Assembly (NCBI GenBank): GCA_964639535.1
Contig: CAZXDV010000067.1
Location: 1 to 12,413, forward strand
Length of the DNA: 12,413 nt
From: WLWS01 sp964639535
GTDB lineage: Bacteria > Pseudomonadota > Gammaproteobacteria > Eutrophobiales > Eutrophobiaceae
Direction: 5' to 3'
The translations under genes and the position numbers were made by a program. The first letter of the stretch is position 1, and each line of letters begins with the position of its first letter. Below, piece after piece: positions 4,132 to 12,413 of this stretch. The notes beneath the pieces are model-generated. The model did no database searches. It saw nothing but the letters and a program-made list of their open reading frames with translations, and was not told the DNA's origin.

Positions 4132-6135
4132 CTAGTGATAGCCAGCATATGACTGCACCAGCCCAGGTAAATCCAGTATTAGCGCTATCTTCCCATTACC
4201 GGTAACGGTAGCACCGCTCATTCCCCTGGTCCCATGCAGAAGTGCACCCAGGGGCTTTATCACAACTTCTTCCCGACCTATAAGCCTGTCTACCAGCAAG
4301 CCGATAATCATGGTACCAATATTGACAACGACCACATGACCCTCAATCTCAGCCTGGGCCGAGCGGGGGGTTAACCAGTTACCCAGCTGGTAAAGCGGCA
4401 GAGGTTTACCACGTAGCAAGAGTACCTGCTGCCCATCAAGCACCTTGAGACTATCCTGGTCGAAGTCGAGAATTTCATTCACGTTTGCAAGCGGGAGTGC
4501 AAATACCTGCTCCTGTTTACCGAGTTCCACCATGAGTGTCGGCATGATCGCAAGCGTGAGCGGAACGCGAATATGGATCGTCGTTCCTTTACCAGGCTCA
4601 GATTCAATGTATACCGTGCCGCTAAACTGGTTCAGGCGTGTTCTGACAACATCCATTCCCACACCTCGCCCGGAAATATCTGACACCTGCTCCCTGGTGG
4701 AAAATCCTGGTAGAAAAATCAGGTTGAAACATTCCTGGTCGCTAAGACGACTGGCACTGGATTCGTCCATAATACCTTTACTGACTGCCTTTCTCCTCAG
4801 GGCACCTGCATCCATACCTGCACCATCATCTGATATTTTCAGCAGGATATGGTCACCTTCCTGCTCGGCCGAGAGTAAAATACTGCCCTGGCGTGCCTTT
4901 CCAGCCGCCTCCCGTACGTCTGGCAGTTCAATCCCGTGGTCTACCGCGTTTCTTATCAGGTGAATCAGTGGGTCGACCAGCGCTTCGACAAGGTTCTTGT
5001 CCAGGTCGGTGTCTTCTCCCTCGGTTTTTAATATAACTTCCTTGTTTAGATTCCTGGCCACGTCACGAACAACCCGTGGAAAACGTCCAAAAATTTTCTT
5101 TACCGCCTGCATGCGTGTTTTCATTACCGACGCCTGCAGGTCAGCTGTCACCACGTCAAGACTGTTTACAGTACTCGACATTTCGTCATTTCCAATGAGC
5201 GTGTCCAGGTTTACCAGCCTGTTCCTGATCAGGACCAGTTCACCAACCATGTTCATGATCCTGTCCAGGGTATCGGTTTCTACTCTCACTGTACTGTCGG
5301 TAGTATTCCGTTTATCCGGTGGGGTCACCGCAGATTTGTTGTCCTGGATTGAATTCTTGCCGTCGCTGGTATTTTGTGCCTGCTTGTTGTCGACACCGCT
5401 GGCAGCTCCACTCTTCACAGCCGGGCCGGTAATCGTAGATATTTCGCCAGCATCATTTTCCATCCTGATGGGACTGACTGTTGCCATGCCATCCGCTGCT
5501 GCTAGCGGCCGGTTCAGCTGCTCGGGATCGTTACCCCCGCTATCCACTGCCACTGCCACTGCAGATACGGCGTTACCCTTGCCGTGAAGTTCATCCAGCA
5601 ACATTTCAAACTCTTCATCGGTGATTTCATCTGCTGCGGTGGTGCTTTCTTCCGTTTCTTCCCTGTCACCGGCAGCAGCCGCTGAATCTTCCACCGCCCG
5701 GGCTTCGACAGGCCGGGAAGCTTGCTCAGCACCTGCCTGCACATTGTCCTTATTCGTATGTTCCGCAAGACTCGAAAGTAGCTCGGGGGATGCCCCCCTG
5801 GGGCTAATCCCCTGCTGTATTTCCGCGTACATTTGTTGGATCGCATCCAGGGCGAGCAGGATTTTGTCCATCAGGTCCTGGCTTACTTCTTTTTCGCCAT
5901 GTCGCAACAGGTCAAATATATTCTCTGACTTGTGGCAGATATCCACCAATGCTTCGAGGCCGAGGAAGCCAGCGCCGCCCTTTATGGTATGGAATGCACG
6001 AAATACGGCATTAAGAATATCCATATTTCCAGGTTCTGACTCCAACTCAATAAGCTCTTCGCCCAGTTGCTCAATAATCTCACCCACTTCGACGAGAAAA
6101 TCCTGGACAATGTCGTCATTGATATCTATGGACAT
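4132..6135 (-). CDS. cheA: Chemotaxis histidine kinase CheA
   Basis: Autophosphorylates with ATP under chemoreceptor control and passes phosphate to CheY. Taken from the ATG at 6135 it has 667 aa. P1/HPt: AFHTIKGGAGF with phosphoacceptor His49. A response-regulator docking segment ITDEEFEMLLDELHG lies at 171-185 in a long, Ala/Asp/Glu-rich linker (about 110-280). P3 dimerisation starts near 285. P4 kinase: N-box LIRNAVDHG (393-401), G1 DDGAGM (436-441), F-box LPGFSTRE, G2 GRGVGM (489-494). P5 CheW-like domain runs from about 510 to the end. The frame is open 37 codons further upstream, but that would overlap cheZ and gives no domain sequence; MSIDINDDIVQDFL is a typical CheA N-terminus, with AGG about nine bases before it. 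CheZ ends 34 bases upstream. No cheB follows, which is unusual for this cluster. Confidence 0.95.
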   Translation of the reverse strand: MSIDINDDIVQDFLVEVGEIIEQLGEELIELESEPGNMDILNAVFRAFHTIKGGAGFLGLEALVDICHKSENIFDLLRHGEKEVSQDLMDKILLALDAIQQMYAEIQQGISPRGASPELLSSLAEHTNKDNVQAGAEQASRPVEARAVEDSAAAAGDREETEESTTAADEITDEEFEMLLDELHGKGNAVSAVAVAVDSGGNDPEQLNRPLAAADGMATVSPIRMENDAGEISTITGPAVKSGAASGVDNKQAQNTSDGKNSIQDNKSAVTPPDKRNTTDSTVRVETDTLDRIMNMVGELVLIRNRLVNLDTLIGNDEMSSTVNSLDVVTADLQASVMKTRMQAVKKIFGRFPRVVRDVARNLNKEVILKTEGEDTDLDKNLVEALVDPLIHLIRNAVDHGIELPDVREAAGKARQGSILLSAEQEGDHILLKISDDGAGMDAGALRRKAVSKGIMDESSASRLSDQECFNLIFLPGFSTREQVSDISGRGVGMDVVRTRLNQFSGTVYIESEPGKGTTIHIRVPLTLAIMPTLMVELGKQEQVFALPLANVNEILDFDQDSLKVLDGQQVLLLRGKPLPLYQLGNWLTPRSAQAEIEGHVVVVNIGTMIIGLLVDRLIGREEVVIKPLGALLHGTRGMSGATVTGNGKIALILDLPGLVQSYAGYH

Positions 6136-6169
6136 GGGATAAACCTGCTTAAATCTGAAATCACATGGC

Positions 6170-6934
6170 CTAGAAGCCCAGGCTTGAAAGCAACTCGTCA
6201 ACGTCATCCTGGTCGTTGACAATCGACTTGCCGCTGGCTCCGCCAACCTGCGGGCCTTCAGCAGAAATATCGTTCAGAAGCACAGGTTTCCTGTCTTTTA
6301 CAGGATTGGCACTCTTGATAACGATTACCAGGCGATGTTCAATTTCCTGGACCAGTTCGATTACCTGGCGTATCACCTGGCCAGTAAGATCCTGGAAATC
6401 CTGGGCGACCATGAGTTCAGCAATGGAATTTCGGAACACCTCAGACTCATCGTCCAGTTTCTGAAAATAGGAAAGTAGTGCTGTTGCGAACTGCTGTGCT
6501 TCTGCTTGTGCCATATTACCTGACACCATTGTTTCGCACTTTTTCTTCAGTTCCCGTGACAGCTCGAGCTTTTTCCCGGCATCTGCCAGCAGGCGTTCAG
6601 CAATATCCAGCGTCTTGTTTGCAGAGGCCTCCGTCTTGTCTATTACGTAACAGAGTCTGTGCCTGGCATCAGGTATATCGCTGTTGGCTATTTCTGAGAA
6701 TCGCTCACTGTCACTGCAGTTGGATATCGCATCATGGACTTCTCTTGTCAGCCTGCCGATCTCGTTAAAAAGACTGGCCTCGGAATCGCTCGATAGTATA
6801 TTGATTAATTCACTGCTCTTTTCTTTATCGCCGTTCTCAAGCGCTGTGACTAATTCCCTGGCGATATCGACACGCTCATCGTAATCCGGGGTTCTCCTGG
6901 CCGTGACCGCTTCCATACCAATTACCTGGCTCAT
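6170..6934 (-). CDS. cheZ: CheY-P phosphatase CheZ
   Basis: Dephosphorylates CheY-P and so ends the tumbling/reversal signal; cytoplasmic dimer forming a long four-helix bundle. The 254-aa protein shows the active-site helix VAQDFQDLTGQVI, where Asp182 and Gln186 match the E. coli catalytic pair D143/Q147. The C-terminal CheY-binding tail is DDVDELLSSLGF. An N-terminal extension relative to the 214-residue E. coli protein is usual in Pseudomonas-type CheZ. The start ATG (6934-6932) overlaps the cheY stop as ATGA, and no good ribosome binding site precedes it, so translation is probably coupled to cheY. Presence of CheZ supports a beta- or gammaproteobacterial origin. Confidence 0.94.
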   Translation of the reverse strand: MSQVIGMEAVTARRTPDYDERVDIARELVTALENGDKEKSSELINILSSDSEASLFNEIGRLTREVHDAISNCSDSERFSEIANSDIPDARHRLCYVIDKTEASANKTLDIAERLLADAGKKLELSRELKKKCETMVSGNMAQAEAQQFATALLSYFQKLDDESEVFRNSIAELMVAQDFQDLTGQVIRQVIELVQEIEHRLVIVIKSANPVKDRKPVLLNDISAEGPQVGGASGKSIVNDQDDVDELLSSLGF

Positions 6935-7323
6935 GCTGCAGCGTCAAAGCGTTCAAAGATCTTTTCGATCTTTTCTTTAAGCGTCTGCGCTGTAAAAGGT
7001 TTAACTATGTAACCATTCACACCCGCTCTTGCCGCTTCAACAATTTGGTCTTTCTTTGACTCTGCTGTGACCATCATCACTGGCAGGGAAGCAAGTTCCT
7101 GGTCTTTCCTGATTTCCTTAAGCAGGTCTATTCCCTGCATGGCCGGCATATTCCAGTCTGTGATAAGAAAATCAAAATCACCATTTTTCAACATGGGTAA
7201 GGCTGTACTTCCATCGTCTGCCTCCTCTATGTTGCTAAAACCAAGATCGCGAAGCAGGTTCTTTATGATTCTCCTCATGGTTGAAAAATCATCTACCACG
7301 AGTATCTTCATGTCTTTATTCAC
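6931..7323 (-). CDS. cheY: Chemotaxis response regulator CheY
   Basis: Phosphorylated by CheA, then binds the flagellar motor switch (FliM) to change rotation. It is a 130-aa single receiver domain: acidic pair Asp11-Asp12 in ILVVDDFST, phosphoacceptor Asp56 in LITDWNMP, Thr86 in MVTAES and Lys108 in YIVKPFTA, all as expected. The start is GTG at 7323, with GGAG seven bases upstream. An internal ATG four codons later (MKILVVDD) is too far from that site, and MNK.MKIL is the N-terminus seen in Vibrio CheY. It follows fliA after 65 bases that contain only a weak 4-bp stem (7358-7372), and overlaps cheZ by four bases. Confidence 0.97.
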   Translation of the reverse strand: MNKDMKILVVDDFSTMRRIIKNLLRDLGFSNIEEADDGSTALPMLKNGDFDFLITDWNMPAMQGIDLLKEIRKDQELASLPVMMVTAESKKDQIVEAARAGVNGYIVKPFTAQTLKEKIEKIFERFDAAA

Positions 7324-7388
7324 GATTCATCTCCATCTACATGTATATCAAAACTGTCGCTGCCCGATAGCGGCCCCCATTAAAGCTG

Positions 7389-8138
7389 TCACTCCTCGTC
7401 CAGCTCGACCATCTGGGCAACCCTTGCTTTCAGCCTGAACATTGCCTGGGAATGAATCTGGCATACCCTCGATTCACTTACTCCCAGGACATCTCCTGCT
7501 TCTCTCAGGTTCATCTCCTGCTCATAGTAAAGAGCGATTACCAATCGCTCTCTTTCAGGCAATGTGTCGATAGCCTGTGAAAGTATTTGCCTCGTATCGT
7601 TATCCTCCAGGGATTCCAGGGGCCCCGGGATCTTTTCGCCCAGGCCATCGGACATATCAGCATCCTTGGTGGGCAAATCTTCAAAGCTCAAAATGTGGTG
7701 ACTATTTGCATCCTGTAGCACCTGGTGATACTCGTTCAAACTAATGTCAAGCCTTTCAGCGACTTCAGTATCTTTCGCATCCCTTCCCTGCTCGTTTTCA
7801 ATATCCCGAATCGCCTGGGATATTTCCCTTACCTTTCGGTGCAGCGATCGCGGGGCCCAGTCACCTTTTCGTATTTCATCCAGCATGGAGCCGCGTATTC
7901 GAATCCCTGCATATGTTTCGAAACTGGCTCCCTGGCTGGCGTCGTAATTGCCAGCCGCCTCCAGCAATCCAATCATTCCTGACTGGATTAGGTCTTCGAC
8001 CTGTACGCAAGAGGGCAACCTGCTAATAAGGTGATAAGCAATCCTTTTCACCAGGCCCGCATGCTCTTCAATTATCTGATCCTGCGAGTTCGCCGATACC
8101 TGGGCAGTCTGCGTGTACGCTGCGATCTGGCTGTTCAT
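7389..8138 (-). CDS. fliA: Flagellar sigma factor FliA (sigma 28)
   Basis: Directs RNA polymerase to late flagellar, motor and chemotaxis promoters; it is held inactive by the anti-sigma factor FlgM, which is not in this window. The 249-aa protein has region 2 (LVKRIAYHLISRLP, then QSGMIGLLEAAGNYD and ASFETYAGIRIRGSMLDEIR), a region 3 segment and region 4 (LPERERLVIALYYEQEMNL and the helix-turn-helix LREAGDVLGVSESRVCQIHS). Length is normal for the family. Its ATG overlaps the fleN stop codon as ATGA, and a GGGGAG site lies eight bases upstream inside fleN, so the two are translationally linked. Its position between fleN and cheY is the standard order in Pseudomonas-type flagellar clusters. 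Confidence 0.96.
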   Translation of the reverse strand: MNSQIAAYTQTAQVSANSQDQIIEEHAGLVKRIAYHLISRLPSCVQVEDLIQSGMIGLLEAAGNYDASQGASFETYAGIRIRGSMLDEIRKGDWAPRSLHRKVREISQAIRDIENEQGRDAKDTEVAERLDISLNEYHQVLQDANSHHILSFEDLPTKDADMSDGLGEKIPGPLESLEDNDTRQILSQAIDTLPERERLVIALYYEQEMNLREAGDVLGVSESRVCQIHSQAMFRLKARVAQMVELDEE

Positions 8139-8983
8139 GGCGCACTCCCCACCTGGTCAAGCGACTGGGCAGTTATGACCTGCTCCAGGAAAAACTCAAC
8201 GCTACCCCTTGAACGAACCGTTCTTGGCCATTTATCGACCGCATCCACCATTTTCTTGAATTCCAGCGCTGCCGGTGACCCCGGGTAACAATCCAGGACA
8301 GCTCGTTGTTTTTTAACGGATTTCACTATTTTTTCGTCGCGAGGAATGATGGCCATTAATTCAAGCACCACATCAAGGTAGTTGTCGCATACGGCTACCA
8401 GGCGCCTGAAAAGTCCATGCCCTTCCTGGCGCTCATCAACCATGTTTACGACAATACGAAAGTGATTCACGTGGTAATCAAGGTGAAGCACCTTGATGAG
8501 CGCATAGGCATCTGCAATTGAAGCAGGTTCATTACACACAACCACCAGTACTTCCTGGGCTGCTGCGCAGAACGAAAGCACGCTATTAACAAGCCCGGCT
8601 GAGGTATCTATGACAAGCACATCTGTGTTTTGCGTGACATCGTCAAAGGCATGTACCAGGGACGAATGTTGCCTCTCATCAAGCTGCCCCATCATTTTTA
8701 CCCCGGATGCTGCGGGGACAATCCGAATACCTGAAGGGCCATCAATAATAATATCGTTCAACCTGCACTCCTCCCTGAGGACATGCGACAGGTTTCTAAG
8801 GGGATGAAGACCCAGTAAGACATCGACATTTGCCAGGCCAAGATCGGCATCAAGCAGCAGAACATCTTTTCCAGTGCGAGACAATGCCATTGAAAGATTG
8901 ATGGAAACATTGGTTTTACCAACGCCGCCCTTACCACTGGATACAGCTATGACTTTCACCGGGTTTTTATCCTTAGTGTTCAT
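8135..8983 (-). CDS. fleN: Flagellar number regulator FleN/FlhG (MinD family)
   Basis: MinD/ParA-type ATPase that limits flagellar number, in Pseudomonas by restraining the activator FleQ and acting against FlhF. From the ATG at 8983 it has 282 aa, close to the 280 of P. aeruginosa FleN. Features: deviant Walker A SSGKGGVGKT (15-24), LLLDADLGLANVDVLLGL (Walker A' region), and VLVIDTSAG with NEPASIADAYALIK. The frame stays open 17 codons further upstream to 9034, but the ATG at 8983 is preferred: GGTGA precedes it by six bases, it gives the family's normal length, and it overlaps the end of flhF by only 11 bases. It overlaps fliA by four bases at the other end. flhG is a synonym used in other genera. 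Confidence 0.94.
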   Translation of the reverse strand: MNTKDKNPVKVIAVSSGKGGVGKTNVSINLSMALSRTGKDVLLLDADLGLANVDVLLGLHPLRNLSHVLREECRLNDIIIDGPSGIRIVPAASGVKMMGQLDERQHSSLVHAFDDVTQNTDVLVIDTSAGLVNSVLSFCAAAQEVLVVVCNEPASIADAYALIKVLHLDYHVNHFRIVVNMVDERQEGHGLFRRLVAVCDNYLDVVLELMAIIPRDEKIVKSVKKQRAVLDCYPGSPAALEFKKMVDAVDKWPRTVRSRGSVEFFLEQVITAQSLDQVGSAP

Positions 8984-10226
8984 AGCTATCACCCATTGGG
9001 TTGTACACAACATGATTTCCATAGTGCTGTTCAAATAACACGTCTTCCTGCTCTATGGAGTGACGGTTCATGACAGATACAGCACGGGCCGTAAGCCTCG
9101 CAGCATCTCCCCTGTGCAGGTCTTCCGGTACCTGCTGGCCATCACTCTGGAATATCACTTTCAATTTTTTCTGAACTGCAACGGAGATGACACCCCCAAT
9201 CGAACTGGCCTCGTCCAGCTTTGTGATGACACAGCTGCCTGGACGAAGTGGACTGTATAACCTGGTGATTTGCTCAAGCGCGGGCATTTGTGCGATTGCT
9301 GGCAATACAAGGCAGGAGTTCATACGTGCCTGGAATGGTTTTAGTATTGCAAGTTGTTCTTTATGCCTGACATCTACCGGGCTGAGACCTGCCGTATCCA
9401 CCAGCACAAGTTTTCGGCCCTGGAACTGGTCCAGTAAATCCACCAACTCTGACTTGTTGTGAATGGTACGCATAGGAATACCAAGAATACGTGCGTAACT
9501 TCGTAGCTGCTCTTTCCCACCCACGCGGTAGGAATCCGTTGAGGCAACAACGACACTGTCCGGACCATGCTTCAACACGCACTGCGTCGCCATTTTCGCG
9601 ATCGTGGTCGTTTTACCACTTCCTGTTGCGCCGAGTAACGCAAGAACATTACCAGGTTCAAGAACTTCCTTTTTTTCTACAGGGATCCTGTAACTTAGCA
9701 GGGCCAGTGTGGTTCTCCATGCCTGGTCAAAGGGGTAATTTTCAGGAATCTGCTGTACCAGCTGCCGGGACAGCGAGGGATTAACCCCCATATTCCCGAG
9801 CTTTCTTACCAGGCCTGCCCATAGCGGGTGCTGGCGGCCTACCTCTCCCCATGCCAACCCTGACATCTGGTTTTCCAGCAGGTCTCGTAACGAATTGATC
9901 TCTTTTCTTACCTCATCAAGTGCCGGCTCTCCATTGACCTGGTGTTTCGCATCCTTCCTGCCAGGCGAATTAGTGCCATCCTCGACCGGTGCCGATACTT
10001 CGCTGGCATCGCCCGTATCATTGCCACCCGCTTCAAGGTTTGTGTCACTTGACCGTGACTGGATGCTGTTGTCGAACAAGCGGTCGTCATAGTCCTCGGC
10101 CGCCACCAGTTCTACTCCGCCCAATACCTTTCGATTACTGAGGATAACGACGTCTTCCCCATGTTCTTCCCGCGCCATATTGATGGCCTGGCGTATATCA
10201 GGAGCAAAATATTTACGTATTTTCAT
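8973..10226 (-). CDS. flhF: Flagellar biosynthesis GTPase FlhF
   Basis: SRP-type GTPase that places the flagellum at the pole and helps recruit early basal-body parts. The 417-aa protein has an N-terminal B domain beginning MKIRKYFAPDIRQAINMARE, a low-complexity acidic linker (about 45-100), an N domain with helices at 105-190 and a G domain. The G domain shows P-loop GATGSGKT (199-206), DSYRVGGKEQLRSYA (231-245), DTAG (277-280) and the base-specificity motif TKLD (335-338). The ATG at 10226 has AGGTGA nine bases upstream. The gap to flhA is 37 bases; a TAAAGATA there only faintly resembles a sigma 28 -35 element. It ends 11 bases inside fleN. FlhF next to FleN, with FlhA before them, is the canonical polar-flagellum arrangement. 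Confidence 0.96.
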   Translation of the reverse strand: MKIRKYFAPDIRQAINMAREEHGEDVVILSNRKVLGGVELVAAEDYDDRLFDNSIQSRSSDTNLEAGGNDTGDASEVSAPVEDGTNSPGRKDAKHQVNGEPALDEVRKEINSLRDLLENQMSGLAWGEVGRQHPLWAGLVRKLGNMGVNPSLSRQLVQQIPENYPFDQAWRTTLALLSYRIPVEKKEVLEPGNVLALLGATGSGKTTTIAKMATQCVLKHGPDSVVVASTDSYRVGGKEQLRSYARILGIPMRTIHNKSELVDLLDQFQGRKLVLVDTAGLSPVDVRHKEQLAILKPFQARMNSCLVLPAIAQMPALEQITRLYSPLRPGSCVITKLDEASSIGGVISVAVQKKLKVIFQSDGQQVPEDLHRGDAARLTARAVSVMNRHSIEQEDVLFEQHYGNHVVYNPMGDSYEH

Positions 10227-10263
10227 GTTTTACTTTTCACCTGGCTATTTCACAATATCTTTA

Positions 10264-12381
10264 CTAAGCAGCGTTTTCCTGTGTCTCTACCTCTCCACCA
10301 ACCGTACTGACAATTTTTAGTTGCCTGTTTTCTGGCACCTCGCTAAAGGCAAGCACGTTGAGCCGCGGAACGTTCTGTCTTACCATGCGCACCATCATCT
10401 CCCTGAGATTGTCTGGAACCAGTAATATCGCAGCATCTCCATTAACTTCCTGGCGCTCAGCACACTCTTTCAGGGACAACAACATCTTCTGAGCAAGCCC
10501 GGGTTCAATACTTCCACCACCTTCCATCATTCCCTGCAATGACTGCTGCAATATCTGTTCCAGCGACATATCCAGGGTGATTACAGGTATTTCGCCTTCT
10601 GTACCGGCAATTCGTTCCATGATTAACCGCCCAAGGGCAATTCTTACCGCGGCACTGAGTACATCAACATCCTGGGTCCTTGCGGCATTCTCGGCGAGGG
10701 TCTCGAGAATCGTTCGTGTATCGCGAATTGGAATATTTTCGCGAAGCAGGTTTTGCATGACTTTTACTACGCTTCCAAGCGGCAAGAGCTTTGGTATTAT
10801 TTCTTCGATAATTCCGGGTGCGTGAGCGTTGTAGCGGTCAAGAATTTCCTGGGCCTCGTGATGTCCAAGTAATTCATAGGCGTGGTCCTGCAGGACCTGG
10901 CTCATGTGTGTTGCAACAACCGTGCTGGCGTCAACCACGGTATAACCATAGGTCTGGGCCTGGTCATGCAATGAAGGATCGATCCACACCGCCTCCAACC
11001 CAAAAACAGGATCCCTGCTCATTGCACCTGGAAGTTCACCAAAAACCTGTCCCGGGTTTATCGCCAGTTCGCTGTCTGGATGAACTTCAGCCCGGGCCAC
11101 CGTTGCATCTTTTATGGTAATTTTGTAACTGCTGGGCTCAAGATCCAGGTTGTCTCGAATATGTACCGAGGGTAAGAGGAAACCAAGTTCGCGGGTCAGT
11201 TTTTTTCTAACTCCTTTTATTCTCGACAGCAACTTGCCGCCCCGTTCCCGGTCGACCATGGGTATGAGTCGATAACCGACTTCGAGACCAATCTGGTCTA
11301 TGACCTCAACATCATTCCAGTCCAGTTCCTTCTCTTCCTGGGCCGGCTGGATACCGGGTATTTCCTCTTCTTCAGTCAACGGTTCTGCGACTTCAAGCTG
11401 TTTCATATAGCGCCAGTAGGCAGAGGCACCAGCAGCTGTCGCAACAGCCAGGAACGCAATATTTGGCATGCCAGGAACAAGGCCAAGGATGCCTATCAAT
11501 GCGGCCGTTACCGCCAGCGTGCGCGGATTGTGAAAAAGTTGCAGCAGGATTTGCTGTCCCATGTTCTGCTCGGACGAAACCCTTGTAACCATGATGGCAG
11601 CTGCCGTGGACAATAGCAGCGATGGAATTTGTGCAACCAGTCCGTCACCTATGGTCAGCAATGTATAGATTTGTGCCGCACTCATGGCTGCGAGGTCGTG
11701 CTGTACCACACCGATTACCAGCCCACCTATAATGTTAATAAACAATATGAGTAGCCCGGCAATGGCATCACCGCGAACAAATTTACTGGCACCATCCATG
11801 GCACCGTAAAAATCAGCTTCGCTGGAAACTTCCGAACGCCGACGTATAGCTTCATCCCTGTCTATAATTCCGGAATTGAGATCCGCATCAATTGCCATCT
11901 GCTTACCTGGCATGGCATCGAGGGTAAAACGGGCGCTGACTTCAGATACGCGGCCTGCACCTTTCGTGACCACCACAAAGTTGATGATCACCAGGATAGC
12001 AAACACGACAAAACCCACCGTATAGTTGCCACCTACGACAAAGTCACCAAATGCCTGGATAACCTTTCCTGCTGCATCAGGCCCTGTATGTCCGTTGAGC
12101 AGCACGACACGGGTGGAAGCGACATTAAGACTGAGCCTGAGCAAGGTGGCTATAAGCAGTACAGTCGGAAACACCGCAAAATCCAGGGGGCGATTACTGT
12201 AGATAACTGCCAGCAGGACGACAAGCGCAAGCGAGATATTAAAGGTAAACAGCATGTCGAGCATGAAAGGGGATAAGGGAATGACCATCATTGAAAGGAT
12301 GATCATCACAAGGAACGGCGCCCCGAGCCCCATGCGGTTGATATTCGAGATTCGACCAACAAGTAAGCCCTGGGATGACAT
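10264..12381 (-). CDS. flhA: Flagellar type III export protein FlhA
   Basis: Inner-membrane core of the flagellar export gate; its cytoplasmic ring docks chaperone-substrate complexes and helps use the proton motive force. From the ATG at 12381 it has 705 aa, a normal length. About eight hydrophobic segments lie in residues 20-330. The FHIPEP family signature RFTLDAMPGKQMAIDADLN is at 151-169, and KFVRGDAIAG carries the conserved Asp205. The soluble C-terminal half (about 350-705) includes the linker rich in Glu (LTEEEEIPG) and the domain ending in VLAFSEVPENRQLKIV. Nonadjacent start options are GTG at 12384 and ATG at 12381; GAGGA is seven bases before the ATG, which is preferred. Only 29 bases upstream are in the window, so the promoter and the expected flhB cannot be judged. 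Confidence 0.97.
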   Translation of the reverse strand: MSSQGLLVGRISNINRMGLGAPFLVMIILSMMVIPLSPFMLDMLFTFNISLALVVLLAVIYSNRPLDFAVFPTVLLIATLLRLSLNVASTRVVLLNGHTGPDAAGKVIQAFGDFVVGGNYTVGFVVFAILVIINFVVVTKGAGRVSEVSARFTLDAMPGKQMAIDADLNSGIIDRDEAIRRRSEVSSEADFYGAMDGASKFVRGDAIAGLLILFINIIGGLVIGVVQHDLAAMSAAQIYTLLTIGDGLVAQIPSLLLSTAAAIMVTRVSSEQNMGQQILLQLFHNPRTLAVTAALIGILGLVPGMPNIAFLAVATAAGASAYWRYMKQLEVAEPLTEEEEIPGIQPAQEEKELDWNDVEVIDQIGLEVGYRLIPMVDRERGGKLLSRIKGVRKKLTRELGFLLPSVHIRDNLDLEPSSYKITIKDATVARAEVHPDSELAINPGQVFGELPGAMSRDPVFGLEAVWIDPSLHDQAQTYGYTVVDASTVVATHMSQVLQDHAYELLGHHEAQEILDRYNAHAPGIIEEIIPKLLPLGSVVKVMQNLLRENIPIRDTRTILETLAENAARTQDVDVLSAAVRIALGRLIMERIAGTEGEIPVITLDMSLEQILQQSLQGMMEGGGSIEPGLAQKMLLSLKECAERQEVNGDAAILLVPDNLREMMVRMVRQNVPRLNVLAFSEVPENRQLKIVSTVGGEVETQENAA

Positions 12382-12413
12382 CACTCGGTCCTCAATTCTG
12401 CCGGTATTGGCAG

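Noticed and set aside
4445..5587. Long + strand ORFs opposite cheA
   Set aside because: They are mirror frames of a long, GC-biased gene with no recognisable domains; cheA motifs are complete on the other strand.
6136..6246. 37-codon N-terminal extension of CheA
   Set aside because: It would overlap the end of cheZ and has no recognisable CheA sequence; the ATG at 6135 gives the typical N-terminus and a usable ribosome binding site.
7324..7388. Sigma 28 promoter before cheY
   Set aside because: GCCGCTAT resembles part of a -10 element, but there is no TAAAG-like box at the right distance.
3307..8983. Duplicate MinD/ParA genes as a plasmid partition system
   Set aside because: FleN and ParC both belong to flagellar/chemotaxis clusters of polar flagellates; no parB, parS-like sites or replication gene is present.
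8984..9034. 17-codon N-terminal extension of FleN
   Set aside because: It lies inside flhF in another frame; GGTGA precedes the ATG at 8983 and the shorter form has the family's normal length.
10227..10263. Sigma 28-like promoter (TAAAGATA...GCCAGGTG) before flhF
   Set aside because: The -35-like box matches 6 of 8 bases, but the -10 side shares little beyond GCC and the spacer is ten rather than eleven bases.

Overview
The window reads as chromosomal DNA from a flagellated gammaproteobacterium. The evidence is an E. coli-type long cytidine deaminase, a CheZ phosphatase, and a polar-flagellum gene order (flhA-flhF-fleN-fliA-cheY-cheZ-cheA-parC-cheW-DUF2802) of the kind known from Pseudomonas and Vibrio. 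I cannot name a genus from sequence alone.

Layout. On the + strand at the left edge lie cdd (5' end cut by the window) and upp, a two-gene pyrimidine salvage unit that ends in an imperfect hairpin with a T-run. Positions 1512-2090 hold no protein gene. They contain one tRNA-Ser(GGA) on the - strand with its own strong terminator, a run of about nine different small hairpins, a degenerate second copy of the tRNA 3' end plus terminator, and an imperfect direct repeat on either side of the tRNA/hairpin block. From 2091 to the right edge everything is on the - strand, tightly packed with overlaps or short gaps, so it is probably one long transcript read from flhA towards a DUF2802 gene.

How the genes work together. 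FlhA is the export gate of the flagellar type III apparatus. FlhF (SRP-type GTPase) and FleN/FlhG (MinD-type ATPase) set flagellar position and number. FliA (sigma 28) switches on late flagellar and chemotaxis genes. CheA, CheW, CheY and CheZ are the excitation branch of chemotaxis, and a ParA-type ATPase (ParC) localises polar chemoreceptor arrays. A DUF2802 protein with an N-terminal membrane segment closes the unit.

Most noteworthy points: (1) the hairpin array and tRNA-derived relics at 1507-1953; (2) a 52-codon, very charged ORF at 2532-2690 between cheW and the DUF2802 gene that fits the operon's spacing; (3) absence of cheB, motC/motD and parP, which normally lie between cheA and cheW in relatives; (4) an unusually long, repeat-containing parC-cheW gap exactly where parP would be expected. 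No CRISPR, transposase or phage gene was seen.
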